This document shows positions 45,770 through 54,320 of a stretch of DNA of 64,000 nt, piece by piece. Made by a program: the position numbers and the translations under genes. The notes under the pieces were generated by a model that worked only from the letters and a program-made list of their open reading frames with translations, had not been told where the DNA came from and made no database searches. The DNA comes from Roseomonas sp. (GTDB lineage Bacteria > Pseudomonadota > Alphaproteobacteria > Acetobacterales > Acetobacteraceae), in assembly GCA_020249505.1 (NCBI GenBank), contig JADCFN010000003.1, positions 248,001-312,000 of the forward strand. The letters run 5' to 3'. The number at the start of each line of letters is the position of its first letter. The stretch's first letter is position 1.

Positions 45770-46555
45770 TCAGGCGCTGGCGCGCAGAAAGGGATTGGTC
45801 AAATGGCCAATGCCGGTGATTTCGATATCCACTACATCGCCGGATTTCACATCGGGCGACACACCATCCGTACCCATCCAGATCACATCGCCGGGATAAA
45901 GCGTCAGATATCGCGTCATGGCCGCGATGAAGACTGCGGTAGAAAACAGCATATGGCCGGTCTCGAAAGTCGTAGTCAGTTCACCATTCAACCGCACATT
46001 GGTACGTGCGGCTTCCATATCGAAATCGGTTTCAATCCAAGGGCCCATGGGCTTGAAGGTGTCGGTGTTCTTGGAACGCCAGAAGGTACGGTCACTTTTC
46101 TGCCAGGTGCGTTCACTGACATCATTGCCAATGGTCCAGCCCATGACGCAGCTCAGTGCCTCGGCCTCCGACAGGTTCTTGGCCTTCTTGCCGATCACGG
46201 CCACGACTTCGCCCTCATAGTGAATTTTCTCAGTGGCATCAGCGGGGATAATCACGGTCTCCCCATGCGCAATCAGCGCATTGCTGGCGCGGTAGCCCAT
46301 ATCGGGCTTGGTTGGGATATTCGGCACCTCGCCGCGCTTGGCCGCACCTTCTTTCACATGCTCCACATAATTCAGCCCGGCGCAGTAAAAGGTGCGCGGG
46401 ATCACCGGAACTTCGATTTTCACCCCAGCAAGATCATGCTTTCGGCTGGTTTTCTCATAGCCATCAAAGGGGCTACCGGAGACTTCCAGAATGCGGTCGC
46501 CTTCCAGAATGCCATAGCGGGTGCGGTCTTCGGCGGTGAAGCGAATCCAGCGCAT
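45770..46555 (-). CDS. Fumarylacetoacetate hydrolase-family protein
   Basis: A 261-residue FAH-fold hydrolase/isomerase. Metal-binding acidic residues appear in the H-Y-E-G-E-V-V-A-V-I-G-K stretch, followed by N-D-V-S-E-R and, near the end, W-M-G-T-D-G-V. Members hydrolyse beta-diketo acids or isomerise/decarboxylate intermediates of aromatic degradation. It follows the dioxygenase gene by 12 bases and precedes the Ldh gene by 14. Confidence 0.88.
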   Translation of the reverse strand: MRWIRFTAEDRTRYGILEGDRILEVSGSPFDGYEKTSRKHDLAGVKIEVPVIPRTFYCAGLNYVEHVKEGAAKRGEVPNIPTKPDMGYRASNALIAHGETVIIPADATEKIHYEGEVVAVIGKKAKNLSEAEALSCVMGWTIGNDVSERTWQKSDRTFWRSKNTDTFKPMGPWIETDFDMEAARTNVRLNGELTTTFETGHMLFSTAVFIAAMTRYLTLYPGDVIWMGTDGVSPDVKSGDVVDIEITGIGHLTNPFLRASA

Positions 46556-46567
46556 ATCAATTTATCC

Positions 46568-47467
46568 TTAGGCTGCCAGCGCGCGCTGGATGAAATCAGA
46601 TTGGAATACACGGTCCGCCATCACCTGGCAGCGCTTCATCAGGCGGTGCTCAGTCGGCCCATAATCCGGCAGCGCGTTATGCAGCGTGCCAATGTTATCC
46701 CAGATCAGCACATCACCCACTGTCCAGACATGGGTATGCAGGAAGCGCGCTTCCAATTGATGCGCGAAAAGCTTTTCCAAAACCACATCGCTTTCGGCTT
46801 CCGAAAGCCCATTGATGCGGATGGCATAGCCCGGATTGCAATAAAGCACCTTTCGCCCCGTGATCGGATGCGTCATGAAAACCGGGTGCACGGAAGGCGG
46901 GCGCTTGGCGCGTTGTTCAGGCGTCAGCGGCGGGCGGGTGCTGCCCGGGCGCTTGCACATATTGTCCCAGAATTTGTTGAAATCATGCGTCGCCGTAGCG
47001 TTGGCGAGCTTTTCCTTGAGCGCCGGATCAAGCGTTTCATAAGCGAGATGCATATTGGCAAAGACCGTATTGCCGAGCGGCTTGCCATCGCGATGTGGCA
47101 CCTGATGCGCGTTCAGCACATTCACGAAGCCCATGGTATCGCGATAGGACATATCCGTGTGCCAATCCTGCCCCGCATCTGCCAAGCCAATCGGCTGCCC
47201 GTTTTCGACAATGTTGGACAGTATGCCGACTTCCGGCACCTCCGGATCCTGAAACTTGCCGGTCAATGATGTTTGAATGCTACCGAAGCGAAGCGAGAAA
47301 TCCCGCAAGGCCGGCGGTTCCAGCAATTGCCCCGGAAAGCGCAGCACGCCCCTTTCACCCAGCGCACGCAGAATGCCAGCGAAATCCTTATCCGAAAGCG
47401 GCTTGGCTAGATCAACGCCGGTGACGGTGGCGCCCAGCACGGAATCATTATTGGTGACAGTCAGCAT
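46568..47467 (-). CDS. TauD/TfdA-family 2-oxoglutarate dioxygenase
   Basis: A 299-residue Fe(II)/2-oxoglutarate oxygenase. The iron ligands are His103 and Asp105 (WHTDMSY) and His263 (GTLHNALPDY); Arg275 should bind 2-oxoglutarate. Such enzymes hydroxylate taurine, phenoxyacetates, carnitine-like or related compounds; the substrate here is unknown. It is the first gene of the catabolic block; the ATG at 47467 gives the family start. Divergent from the SDR gene. Confidence 0.9.
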   Translation of the reverse strand: MLTVTNNDSVLGATVTGVDLAKPLSDKDFAGILRALGERGVLRFPGQLLEPPALRDFSLRFGSIQTSLTGKFQDPEVPEVGILSNIVENGQPIGLADAGQDWHTDMSYRDTMGFVNVLNAHQVPHRDGKPLGNTVFANMHLAYETLDPALKEKLANATATHDFNKFWDNMCKRPGSTRPPLTPEQRAKRPPSVHPVFMTHPITGRKVLYCNPGYAIRINGLSEAESDVVLEKLFAHQLEARFLHTHVWTVGDVLIWDNIGTLHNALPDYGPTEHRLMKRCQVMADRVFQSDFIQRALAA

Positions 47468-47653
47468 GGCGTATTTCCTCCACAAAATGGGGGAGCGCTC
47501 ACCGTGCGGCTAAACGCCCAACGGCATCACGTTTCCCCCGGCTTTGTCTCTTGGTCAGGATGCTGGCACCGCTTGGCCGCTATCGGCAAGGGCATAGGCT
47601 TGGCGATCCGCCCGCAAGGGCGCATCCTGGCAGCCGAGAAGGGGGCAAGCGTC
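47468..47653. other. 186-bp divergent intergenic region
   Basis: Separates the tauD-like block from the SDR/binding protein pair and must hold their promoters. I identified no operator, regulator gene or RNA in it. The plus strand stays open from 47504, so the SDR start could lie further left, but 47654 fits the family. Confidence 0.35.
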
Positions 47654-48421
47654 ATGCGTTTTGCGGGTCAACAAGTGATCATCACCGGCGCCGCCGGGGT
47701 TTACGGGCGCGGGCTGGCGGAAGCCTTTGCGCAAGAAGGTGCGCAATTGCTGCTGACCGATGGCGATGCCGGCGCACTTGCCGCACTCGCCAATGCGTTG
47801 CCGCCGGGGCGCGTTGTGCTGCACCCGGCTGACCTTACGGATGATGCCGCGCTTGATGGGCTGATTGCGGCTGCCATCAGCAAGGGGGCGCCACAGGTGC
47901 TGATCAATAATGCCGGCATTTATCCCTTCATTCCATTACTCGAAGTGATGGGTGCGGAATGGGACAAGATCATCAGCGTGAATACCCGCGCACCCTTTCG
48001 CCTGATGCAGGGTATTGGCCGTGCCATGGCTGCGGCTGGGCGGGGTTCTATTGTCAATGTCACCTCAGCGGCCGCCGAAGTGCATCGCGGCAATGGCGTG
48101 CCTTACGGCGCTTCCAAATGCGCGCTGGAATATCTGACGCGCGCCTTCGCCTTGGAACTTGGCCCTTCAGGCGTGCGGGTGAATAGCGCCCGGCCTGGCT
48201 TTGCCGAGGGCAGCGCCGGCAATCCCATGCCAGAAGGTTATGCTGAGGCGATTCGCGCGCGGTCCTTGATGGGCGCACTTGGTACGCCTGCGGATTTCGC
48301 GGCGTGTGTGATGTTCCTCTGTTCTGAGGAGGCGCGCTTCATGACGGGCTCGATCCTTGATTGCGGCGGTGGCGGGCATATCAATCGCCGGGCTGGTGCG
48401 GCCACCACGGCGCGCGGCTGA
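47654..48421 (+). CDS. Short-chain dehydrogenase/reductase
   Basis: A 255-residue classical SDR: cofactor motif TGAAGVYGRGLA (11-22), NNAG (85-88), and catalytic Ser138, Tyr151, Lys155 (YGASKCAL). The PG-F-A-E-G segment is the substrate loop. It could oxidise a hydroxyl compound in the adjacent pathway. The start MRFAGQQVIITG is at 47654. It is 27 bases before the binding-protein gene. Confidence 0.88.
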   Translation: MRFAGQQVIITGAAGVYGRGLAEAFAQEGAQLLLTDGDAGALAALANALPPGRVVLHPADLTDDAALDGLIAAAISKGAPQVLINNAGIYPFIPLLEVMGAEWDKIISVNTRAPFRLMQGIGRAMAAAGRGSIVNVTSAAAEVHRGNGVPYGASKCALEYLTRAFALELGPSGVRVNSARPGFAEGSAGNPMPEGYAEAIRARSLMGALGTPADFAACVMFLCSEEARFMTGSILDCGGGGHINRRAGAATTARG

Positions 48422-48448
48422 AATGCAGTACTGAAAAGGGAAGAAATC

Positions 48449-49174
48449 ATGATGGATCAAATCAAGGCGGAATTGGCGCCGACGGGCGTTTTGCGCGCCG
48501 GCATCAATATGGGGAATTTCCTGCTGGTGACGAGCCGCGCGGAAAATGGCGATCCCGCCGGGGTATCGCCGAGCATGGCGCGCGCCATTGCCGATACGCT
48601 CGGCGTGCCCGTTCAATACGTGCCCTTCGCGCGCCCCGGTGATCTGGCCGATGCGGTGGACAGCAATGTCTGGGATATCGGCCTGATCGGTGCCGAGCCG
48701 CAGCGCGCGGAAAAAATCGCCTTCACCGCCGCCTATGCTGAGATCGAGGCCACCTATATGGTCCCGCCCGGTTCCCCCATCACGAAAATGGAGGAGGTGG
48801 ATCGCCCCGGCAATCGCATCGCGGTCACGGCACGCGCGGCTTATGATCTGTGGCTGGAACGCAATATCCATCAGGCGAAGCTGATCCGCTCCGCCACACT
48901 CGATGCCGCGTTTGATCAATTCGCTGCCGAGAAGCTGGAAGTGCTGGCGGGGCTGCGGCCGAAGCTGCTTTCGGACATCGAAAAAATGCCTGGCGCGCGG
49001 ATTCTGGATGGCAAATTCACCGCCGTGCAACAGGCGATTGGTACGTCACGCCGTAATGGTGCGGCTGCCGCGTTCCTGGCGGATTTCGTCGAAAAGGCAA
49101 AGGCGTCTGGCTTGGTGGCGCGCTTCATCGCCGATCATAAGGTGCGCGGGCTATCGGTGGCGCCGCCAGCCTGA
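48449..49174 (+). CDS. Solute-binding protein (SBP_bac_3 type) without a signal peptide
   Basis: A 241-residue protein with the amino-acid receptor fold: VLRAGINMGNFLLV, the V-D-S-N-V-W-D-I-G-L-I-G-A-E-P-Q-R-A-E-K-I-A-F block (near residues 70-92), and A-V-T-A-R-A-A-Y-D-L-W-L-E-R. The first residues MMDQIKAELAPTG are polar, with no signal peptide, and the in-frame codons upstream do not encode one. So it is likely cytosolic, unlike normal receptors. A GGGAAG ribosome site supports the start. Confidence 0.78.
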   Translation: MMDQIKAELAPTGVLRAGINMGNFLLVTSRAENGDPAGVSPSMARAIADTLGVPVQYVPFARPGDLADAVDSNVWDIGLIGAEPQRAEKIAFTAAYAEIEATYMVPPGSPITKMEEVDRPGNRIAVTARAAYDLWLERNIHQAKLIRSATLDAAFDQFAAEKLEVLAGLRPKLLSDIEKMPGARILDGKFTAVQQAIGTSRRNGAAAAFLADFVEKAKASGLVARFIADHKVRGLSVAPPA

Positions 49175-49409
49175 TCATCTTTGCTGATTGTAACTGCGCA
49201 GCGGGTGGCCATGCCTGCTGCGCCTTCTGTTACAATACGGTTCTTCTCCGACAGCCTTATTTTTTCTTGACCCATATCAACGCTGGTTTGCGCGCGCGGT
49301 GATAACCACTTGTCACGGTGGTGGCGCCCTATGGCCTGCCACCAGAACCAATCAAAACGCCATCACGGGTGCGTCACCCGAAAGATGCGCGGCAGCCGGA
49401 GAAACCTTG
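49175..49409 (+). other. 235-bp intergenic region upstream of the stress gene
   Basis: Carries the FNR/FixK-like site described separately, a GATAAC -10-like element (49301-49306) and a GC-rich stretch without other genes. A terminator for the binding-protein gene was not clear. Confidence 0.4.
49267..49280 (+). promoter_or_regulatory. FNR/FixK-type box upstream of the universal stress protein gene
   Basis: TTGACCCATATCAA matches the consensus TTGAT-N4-ATCAA with one change. Its centre (49273.5) is about 28-33 bases before GATAAC (49301-49306), placing a start point near 49315 and the box near -41.5, the class II activation position. The gene starts at 49410. Confidence 0.72.
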
Positions 49410-50219
49410 ATGACTTTCACCAGTATCCTGACCCATCTTGATCCCGCTAAAGCCACGGAGGCGGAAGCCGCCACGATAACGCAACTTGCGCTTGCAGAAG
49501 CCTTTTCAGCGCATGTGACGGCGCTGATTTTCCCGATGGATAGCGCGCTTCCCGCGCCCACGCCGGCGGATGATGCAACAGGGTTGCTTGAAGACCGCGC
49601 CGCTGAAGCATTCGCCGCAGCCGCACAACGTCGCGGTGTGGCGCATCAGACCAGGAAGCGCACCAGCTTTGCCTATGGCAATGGGGAAGCCTTCGCGGAT
49701 CATCTGCGCGTCAGCGATTTGGCTGTGCTGACAGGGCTCGGCGCGCCGGGCATTGCGGCGCAAATTCTTCAGCAGGCAGCGATTTTTGATACAGGCCGGC
49801 CGGTTCTGCTGGTGCCCCAGACGCAGCCTTTGTCTGGCTTGCCGCAGCGCATTTTGGTGGCGTGGGATGCCAGCCCCGCTTCGGTCCGCGCCATCCATGG
49901 CGCGTTGCCGCTGATCCGCGGCGCGGCTGAGACCATCATCGCCACCATCACCGATGACAAGGAATTGCGCCCCGGCCAATCCGGGATCGAGCTTACCCAC
50001 CTGCTCGCCCGCCACGGCGCCAAGACACGCTTTATGGCCTTGCAGCGCGGCAGTGGTGGGGTGCTTGAGCGGCTTTTGGCGGCGGCGGCCGATACGGAAT
50101 CGGACATGCTGGTCATGGGCGCGGTGCGACACGCACCGCTGCGCAATCTGGTGCTTGGTAGCGCGACAGCGGATGTGCTGGCCAATGGTCCAAAGCTGCC
50201 CACGCTATTGGCCGCCTGA
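49410..50219 (+). CDS. Universal stress protein (double UspA-like)
   Basis: A 269-residue cytosolic protein with two Usp-type domains. The first starts F-T-S-I-L-T-H-L-D-P and the second RILVAWDASPASVRAIHGAL (residues about 145-165) with an ATP-loop-like V-M-G-A-V-R-H-A-P-L-R-N-L-V-L-G-S-A-T. The first domain is divergent. Such proteins aid survival of low oxygen or starvation; an FNR box upstream supports oxygen-linked control. Start 49410 follows a GGAGAAA site. Confidence 0.83.
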   Translation: MTFTSILTHLDPAKATEAEAATITQLALAEAFSAHVTALIFPMDSALPAPTPADDATGLLEDRAAEAFAAAAQRRGVAHQTRKRTSFAYGNGEAFADHLRVSDLAVLTGLGAPGIAAQILQQAAIFDTGRPVLLVPQTQPLSGLPQRILVAWDASPASVRAIHGALPLIRGAAETIIATITDDKELRPGQSGIELTHLLARHGAKTRFMALQRGSGGVLERLLAAAADTESDMLVMGAVRHAPLRNLVLGSATADVLANGPKLPTLLAA

Positions 50220-50230
50220 CGCCACGCCCA

Positions 50231-51376
50231 TTACCCCAAAGGCAGCGCTAGCAATTCCTTGAGTAAATCCACCGTGCGCGCGGGTTGTTCCTGTTGCACC
50301 CAATGCCCCGCGCCCGGCACCAGATGCGCGGCTGCCATGCGTGTGCAGGCAGTGCCCTGCATACGCTCAAAAGCGCCGGGCGCCTGAAACACGCCCCAAT
50401 CCGCGGCGCCGGCGATGAAGATCGAAGGCACATCAACGCTGCGCCCGGCAAATAGCGCCAAATCCGCATTCACTTCCGGCGCAAAGCGGGTGCGATACCA
50501 ATTGAGCCCGCCCTGAAAACCGGTGCGGCCATATTCCGCGGCATAGACGGCCATTTCCGCTTCCGTCATCCAGGCGCAGCGCGCCACATCGGCAGCGCTT
50601 GGCATTTCATGCGCCACCGTCTCCGGCATCGTCTCGGCCCGGTCCATGACATAATAGGTCGGCAGTTTCGCCATTTCCTCAGCGGACCAATCGCGCAGCT
50701 TATGCGGTTTATTCGGGGCCCAATCAGCGCTTTTGTGGTGGTAATAGGCGCGCATGAAAGCGTGCAGCCCCTGCGCCGCGCCCAGCATATCCGCATTGGC
50801 CGGGCGCGTGGCGTAATAGGCGTGGTAGTGTTTACGCGGGCGCGGCAGCGCGGCCAAAGCCTCATCCAGCCCCGGCATGGCGGAAGAGCCGCCAGATGCC
50901 CGCCCTGGCTTTGGCCAATCCGGCCCGCCGGCGAAAGGCGCGCTCATCAAGGCCACGCGGCGAAACACATCGGGCCGCGTCAACGCGCACCAGGCCGCCA
51001 CCGGCGATCCGAAATCATGCCCGATGACCGCCGCCACTTCCCGGTAGCCAAGTGCTGCCACCACGCCCAGCGCATCGCGCACCAGATTGGTCAGGCGAAA
51101 CGGCGCCAAAGGCGAATCATAATCCGTATCGCACCCCGTGGTGCGCCCATAGCCGCGCTGATCCGGCGCCACCACATGATAGCCCAGTGCCGCCAAGGGC
51201 AGCATCACATGCCGCCAGGAATAGGCGAGCTCTGGAAAGCCATGCAGCAGCAAAAGGCAGGGTCGCCCCGGCGTTTCATGCCCCGCTTCCAGCATATGCA
51301 CGCGAAGCCCATTGATACCTTCCAGAAAGCGGGAGCGGATGCCGTGTGGCAGGGTTGGTGAGCTAAGCGGTTCCAT
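50231..51376 (-). CDS. Alpha/beta hydrolase of the epoxide hydrolase/haloacetate dehalogenase class
   Basis: A 381-residue hydrolase. The oxyanion motif is HGFPE (45-49), the nucleophile elbow G-H-D-F-G has Asp121 (rather than Ser), and the catalytic His is about 358 in G-A-G-H-W. An aspartate nucleophile is typical of epoxide hydrolases and fluoroacetate dehalogenases. The lid contains Y-Y-H and H-R-like residues. It is divergent from the acyl-CoA ligase gene. Confidence 0.85.
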   Translation of the reverse strand: MEPLSSPTLPHGIRSRFLEGINGLRVHMLEAGHETPGRPCLLLLHGFPELAYSWRHVMLPLAALGYHVVAPDQRGYGRTTGCDTDYDSPLAPFRLTNLVRDALGVVAALGYREVAAVIGHDFGSPVAAWCALTRPDVFRRVALMSAPFAGGPDWPKPGRASGGSSAMPGLDEALAALPRPRKHYHAYYATRPANADMLGAAQGLHAFMRAYYHHKSADWAPNKPHKLRDWSAEEMAKLPTYYVMDRAETMPETVAHEMPSAADVARCAWMTEAEMAVYAAEYGRTGFQGGLNWYRTRFAPEVNADLALFAGRSVDVPSIFIAGAADWGVFQAPGAFERMQGTACTRMAAAHLVPGAGHWVQQEQPARTVDLLKELLALPLG

Positions 51377-51472
51377 GGCGGTGTTTCCTTCCTTCACCCC
51401 ATCCCGCCTGAAGCGCGCCCCACAATCAAGCCCTGCATTGACGCGCGCCCCGGCTGGCGAGACTCTGCCCCC

Positions 51473-53017
51473 ATGCAGGATGGTATCCCCTGGTCGTCTG
51501 ACCTACTGACCCTGGCGCAACGCTTCGGCCCGCGCATCGCCGTGACCGATGGCAGCGCCACCATCACCTATGCCGCGCTATCGGCCCGCGCCCATGGGCT
51601 AGCCCGGCGGCTGGTGGCGGAGGGCTTCAAGCCCGGCCAGCCGGTTGCGACCTTTGTGCCCAATGGCTGCGATGCGCCCTGGGTCAGCTATGGCCTGACC
51701 ATGGCCGGTGTGGCGGAAACGCCGTGCAATACCGGGTCCACCGATGCGGAATTGGGCTGGTATGCGGAATTGACTGGCTTCAAGCGCACCATCGCACCGC
51801 AAGCATCTTGTGCGCGGCTTGCAGGGCTGGGGTTCGACCCGCTCGCGCTGGAAGATATCGCCCCGGATGAAAGCTTCACGCCGCTGCCCCCCGTGCCATC
51901 CGATGCCTGGGGGCGGATCATTTTCACGTCTGGCACCACGGGCAAGCCCAAGGCCATTCTGCACAGCCATGGCGGGCGATACCTTGCCAATATCCTGCAA
52001 CGCGCCGTTTTGCCCTTCACGCCCGAACCGGGGGAGCGTGTGCTGCTGATGACGCCCTTCACCCATGGCGCGGCGCTGATCACCTATGCCTGGTTTGATC
52101 ATGGCGGAGAGGTTGTCTTGCAGGATGGTGTGCGGGCGGAACGCATCGCGCCGATCCTCGCCGCCCCCGCGCTGGCCGCGATTTTCGCCCCGCCCACGGT
52201 GCTGGCCAAATTGCTGGCGCTGTTTCCGGGCCAGGCTGTGCCGGGGCTGAAGGTGATTTTCTGCGGCACGCAAACCCTGACGCGCGATCTTTACACCCGC
52301 GCTGCGGCGCAATTCGGCCCGGTGGTGCGCGTGACCTATGGCATGAGCGAATGCTTCAACCCCATCACCGTGCTGGAAGGCCCGGATGTGGCGGCGGCGA
52401 TGGAAGAAGCCGAAGATGGGCTTGGCGCGAACCTCGGCTGGCCTGCGACGGGGGTGGAAATCGCCATCCGCGATGAGGCCGGCGCCGCGCTGCCCCCTGG
52501 CGCATCCGGCGATATCTGGCTGCGCGCCCGGCATATGAATATCGGCATGATCGGCGCGGATGGCTTTGTGCCGCGCCCCGCCGGCGCTTGGCACCGCACC
52601 GGTGATCTGGGCGCGGTGGATGCGCGCGGGCGGCTGCGCCTAGCCGGCCGGGCTTCTGATGTGATGAAAACCGGCGGCTACCGCGTCCATCCCGCCGAGA
52701 TTGAGACCACTTTGGAACCCGCCGCGCAGGGCCGCGCGGTTTGCGTTTTAGGCCTGCCCTCCGATTACTGGGGGGAGGTGATTATCGCGGTGGCCGAGGG
52801 GCTGGCGGAGGGGTGGGAGAAAGCCGCCCTGCCGCTGGCGGAGGATTTGGCCAAGCATAAGCGCCCGCGCGCCTGGCTCACGCTGCCTGAATTGCCGCGC
52901 AATGCGCAGGGCAAGGTGGTGCGAGCGCGCGTGCGGGATGAGGTACTGGCGCGCTGGCGGCTGGAAGACGGGCCGCATCCGCGGTTGATACCGGCCCCTG
53001 CTGGAAAGGATGAATAA
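51473..53017 (+). CDS. AMP-dependent acyl-CoA synthetase/ligase
   Basis: A 514-residue adenylate-forming ligase: P-loop IIFTSGTTGKPKAIL (149-163), VTYGMSECFNP, and C-terminal G-R-A-S-D-V-M-K-T-G-G-Y-R-V-H-P-A-E-I-E with the late catalytic lysine in N-A-Q-G-K-V. It activates a carboxylic acid as an acyl-AMP then acyl-CoA. The substrate is unknown. The hemJ start is 3 bases after its stop, so the two are co-transcribed. Confidence 0.9.
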   Translation: MQDGIPWSSDLLTLAQRFGPRIAVTDGSATITYAALSARAHGLARRLVAEGFKPGQPVATFVPNGCDAPWVSYGLTMAGVAETPCNTGSTDAELGWYAELTGFKRTIAPQASCARLAGLGFDPLALEDIAPDESFTPLPPVPSDAWGRIIFTSGTTGKPKAILHSHGGRYLANILQRAVLPFTPEPGERVLLMTPFTHGAALITYAWFDHGGEVVLQDGVRAERIAPILAAPALAAIFAPPTVLAKLLALFPGQAVPGLKVIFCGTQTLTRDLYTRAAAQFGPVVRVTYGMSECFNPITVLEGPDVAAAMEEAEDGLGANLGWPATGVEIAIRDEAGAALPPGASGDIWLRARHMNIGMIGADGFVPRPAGAWHRTGDLGAVDARGRLRLAGRASDVMKTGGYRVHPAEIETTLEPAAQGRAVCVLGLPSDYWGEVIIAVAEGLAEGWEKAALPLAEDLAKHKRPRAWLTLPELPRNAQGKVVRARVRDEVLARWRLEDGPHPRLIPAPAGKDE

Positions 53018-53020
53018 CCC

Positions 53021-53473
53021 ATGGTGATTGAGGGCCTCGCCCCCTTTTATGCCTGGACCAAGGCTTTGCACCTGATCAGCGTTTTCGCCTGGATGGCGGG
53101 GCTTTTCTACCTGCCGCGGCTTTACGTGTATCACACGCAACAGCCGCCCGGCTCTGCCCAGGGGGAGCTGTTCAAGACCATGGAACGGCGCCTGCTGCGC
53201 GCCATCATGAACCCGGCCATGATCACGTCCTGGGTCTTTGGCCTGCTGCTGATACTGACCCCTGGCGTGGTGGATTGGCGCGCCGGCTGGTGGCACGGCA
53301 AGCTTTTCGGGCTTCTCGGCATGACGGCCTTCCATATGGACCTGGCCCGCGCGCGGCGGCTTTTTGCCGAAGACCGGAACACACGCAGCGAAAGGTCCTG
53401 GCGGATCGCCAATGAGGTGCCGACGCTGCTCCTGATCCTGATTGTCATTATGGTGATCGTGAAGCCGTTTTGA
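53021..53473 (+). CDS. hemJ: Protoporphyrinogen oxidase HemJ (UPF0093)
   Basis: A 150-residue four-helix membrane protein. Conserved are K-A-L-H-L-I-S-V-F-A-W-M-A-G-L-F-Y-L-P-R-L-Y-V-Y-H (a His pair), the F-H-M-D-L-A-R-A-R-R block and the end N-E-V-P-T-L-L-L-I-L-I-V-I-M-V-I-V-K-P-F. HemJ oxidises protoporphyrinogen IX in haem synthesis. The following low-GC gene separates it from rho, its usual alphaproteobacterial neighbour. Confidence 0.93.
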   Translation: MVIEGLAPFYAWTKALHLISVFAWMAGLFYLPRLYVYHTQQPPGSAQGELFKTMERRLLRAIMNPAMITSWVFGLLLILTPGVVDWRAGWWHGKLFGLLGMTAFHMDLARARRLFAEDRNTRSERSWRIANEVPTLLLILIVIMVIVKPF

Positions 53474-53530
53474 GGCGGTTTCTCAGATTGAAAAGTCCCG
53501 CGCGACGCACTACCTCTCTGACAGAGATGA

Positions 53531-54118
53531 GTGAGACAAACATGGTTTGCGGTGGCTACAAGGACTGACCTAGAACTGGGACGACAGGTTGCGCCGGTGG
53601 AGGTGGGGAACGCGACACGCGTCCAGCCGCTTCCGCCTCCTTATTGGTGGGTTAACCCCGCCATGGTGGGTTGTGGAATACTGGTTGCCTGCGCCACTAT
53701 CTTTTGGAACCGCCGAATCGCGCGTCTCAAGGCAACGCTGGACCTGATCGAGGGCTCCGAGTCGAAGGAGTTCTACCAAGAGCGTTACGCAGCCTTTCGA
53801 GAATATAGAAAAGATGCGAACAACCGACGGGCTATTCTAGCAGAAGAAAGAGACTTTGAGACACAACAAAAACGTGACATGTGCCTGGATTTCCTTAATC
53901 ATTATGAGTTGGTTTCGATAGCGTGCGAAAGGGGCATCATCGACAGGAAGTTTTACAGAGAGTGGATGGGAGAAGTTTTCGTCCGTGATTGGAATGCGGC
54001 GCATGAACTTATCCGTTCGGCCCGTGTGCCGGAAAACGGCGAAGATAAGGCTAGCAAAGAAGCATTCAGTGAGTTTGAGAAACTGGCGAAAAGTTGGGGC
54101 GGTAAGTCTCTTCCCTAG
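53531..54118 (+). CDS. DUF4760-like membrane protein, likely transferred
   Basis: A 195-residue protein with a GTG start. An N-terminal region has one helix (about 41-58: P-A-M-V-G-C-G-I-L-V-A-C-A-T-I-F-W), and the rest is helical with a conserved block L-N-H-Y-E-L-V-S-I-A-C-E-R-G-I-I-D and a W near the end, as in the DUF4760 family. Function is unknown. G+C across 53761-54000 is about 46% by my count, compared with roughly 57-65% nearby. It splits hemJ from rho. Confidence 0.7.
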   Translation: MRQTWFAVATRTDLELGRQVAPVEVGNATRVQPLPPPYWWVNPAMVGCGILVACATIFWNRRIARLKATLDLIEGSESKEFYQERYAAFREYRKDANNRRAILAEERDFETQQKRDMCLDFLNHYELVSIACERGIIDRKFYREWMGEVFVRDWNAAHELIRSARVPENGEDKASKEAFSEFEKLAKSWGGKSLP

Positions 54119-54218
54119 GGCCCTCGAGTAGGCCGCCTTCCCCTAATAGGCCGTGAGGGGGCTGGGAGCCTTCACCAGCGATGCGGCCTCCTGCGTCGCC
54201 ACACGGTTTGAATACCGG

Positions 54219-54247
54219 TTGACGCGGGGCGGCGGGCTTCATACATA
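54219..54247 (+). promoter_or_regulatory. Candidate rho promoter
   Basis: TTGACG (54219-54224, five of six with the consensus) and TACATA (54242-54247) are 17 bases apart. Transcription would start near 54254 and give a leader of about 150 nt to rho. Confidence 0.45.
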
Positions 54248-54308
54248 GAAAGCCCTTCCTTTCGCGGCCCCGGCGATCCCTGATCGGCGCTGCCGCACTT
54301 CCCTTCTT

Positions 54309-54320
54309 CCCGTTAACGGG
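54309..54320. promoter_or_regulatory. Perfect 12-bp palindrome in the rho leader
   Basis: CCCGTTAACGGG lies about 55 bases after the predicted start point. It could be an operator or part of an RNA structure, since rho genes of other bacteria control themselves through their leader. Confidence 0.4.
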
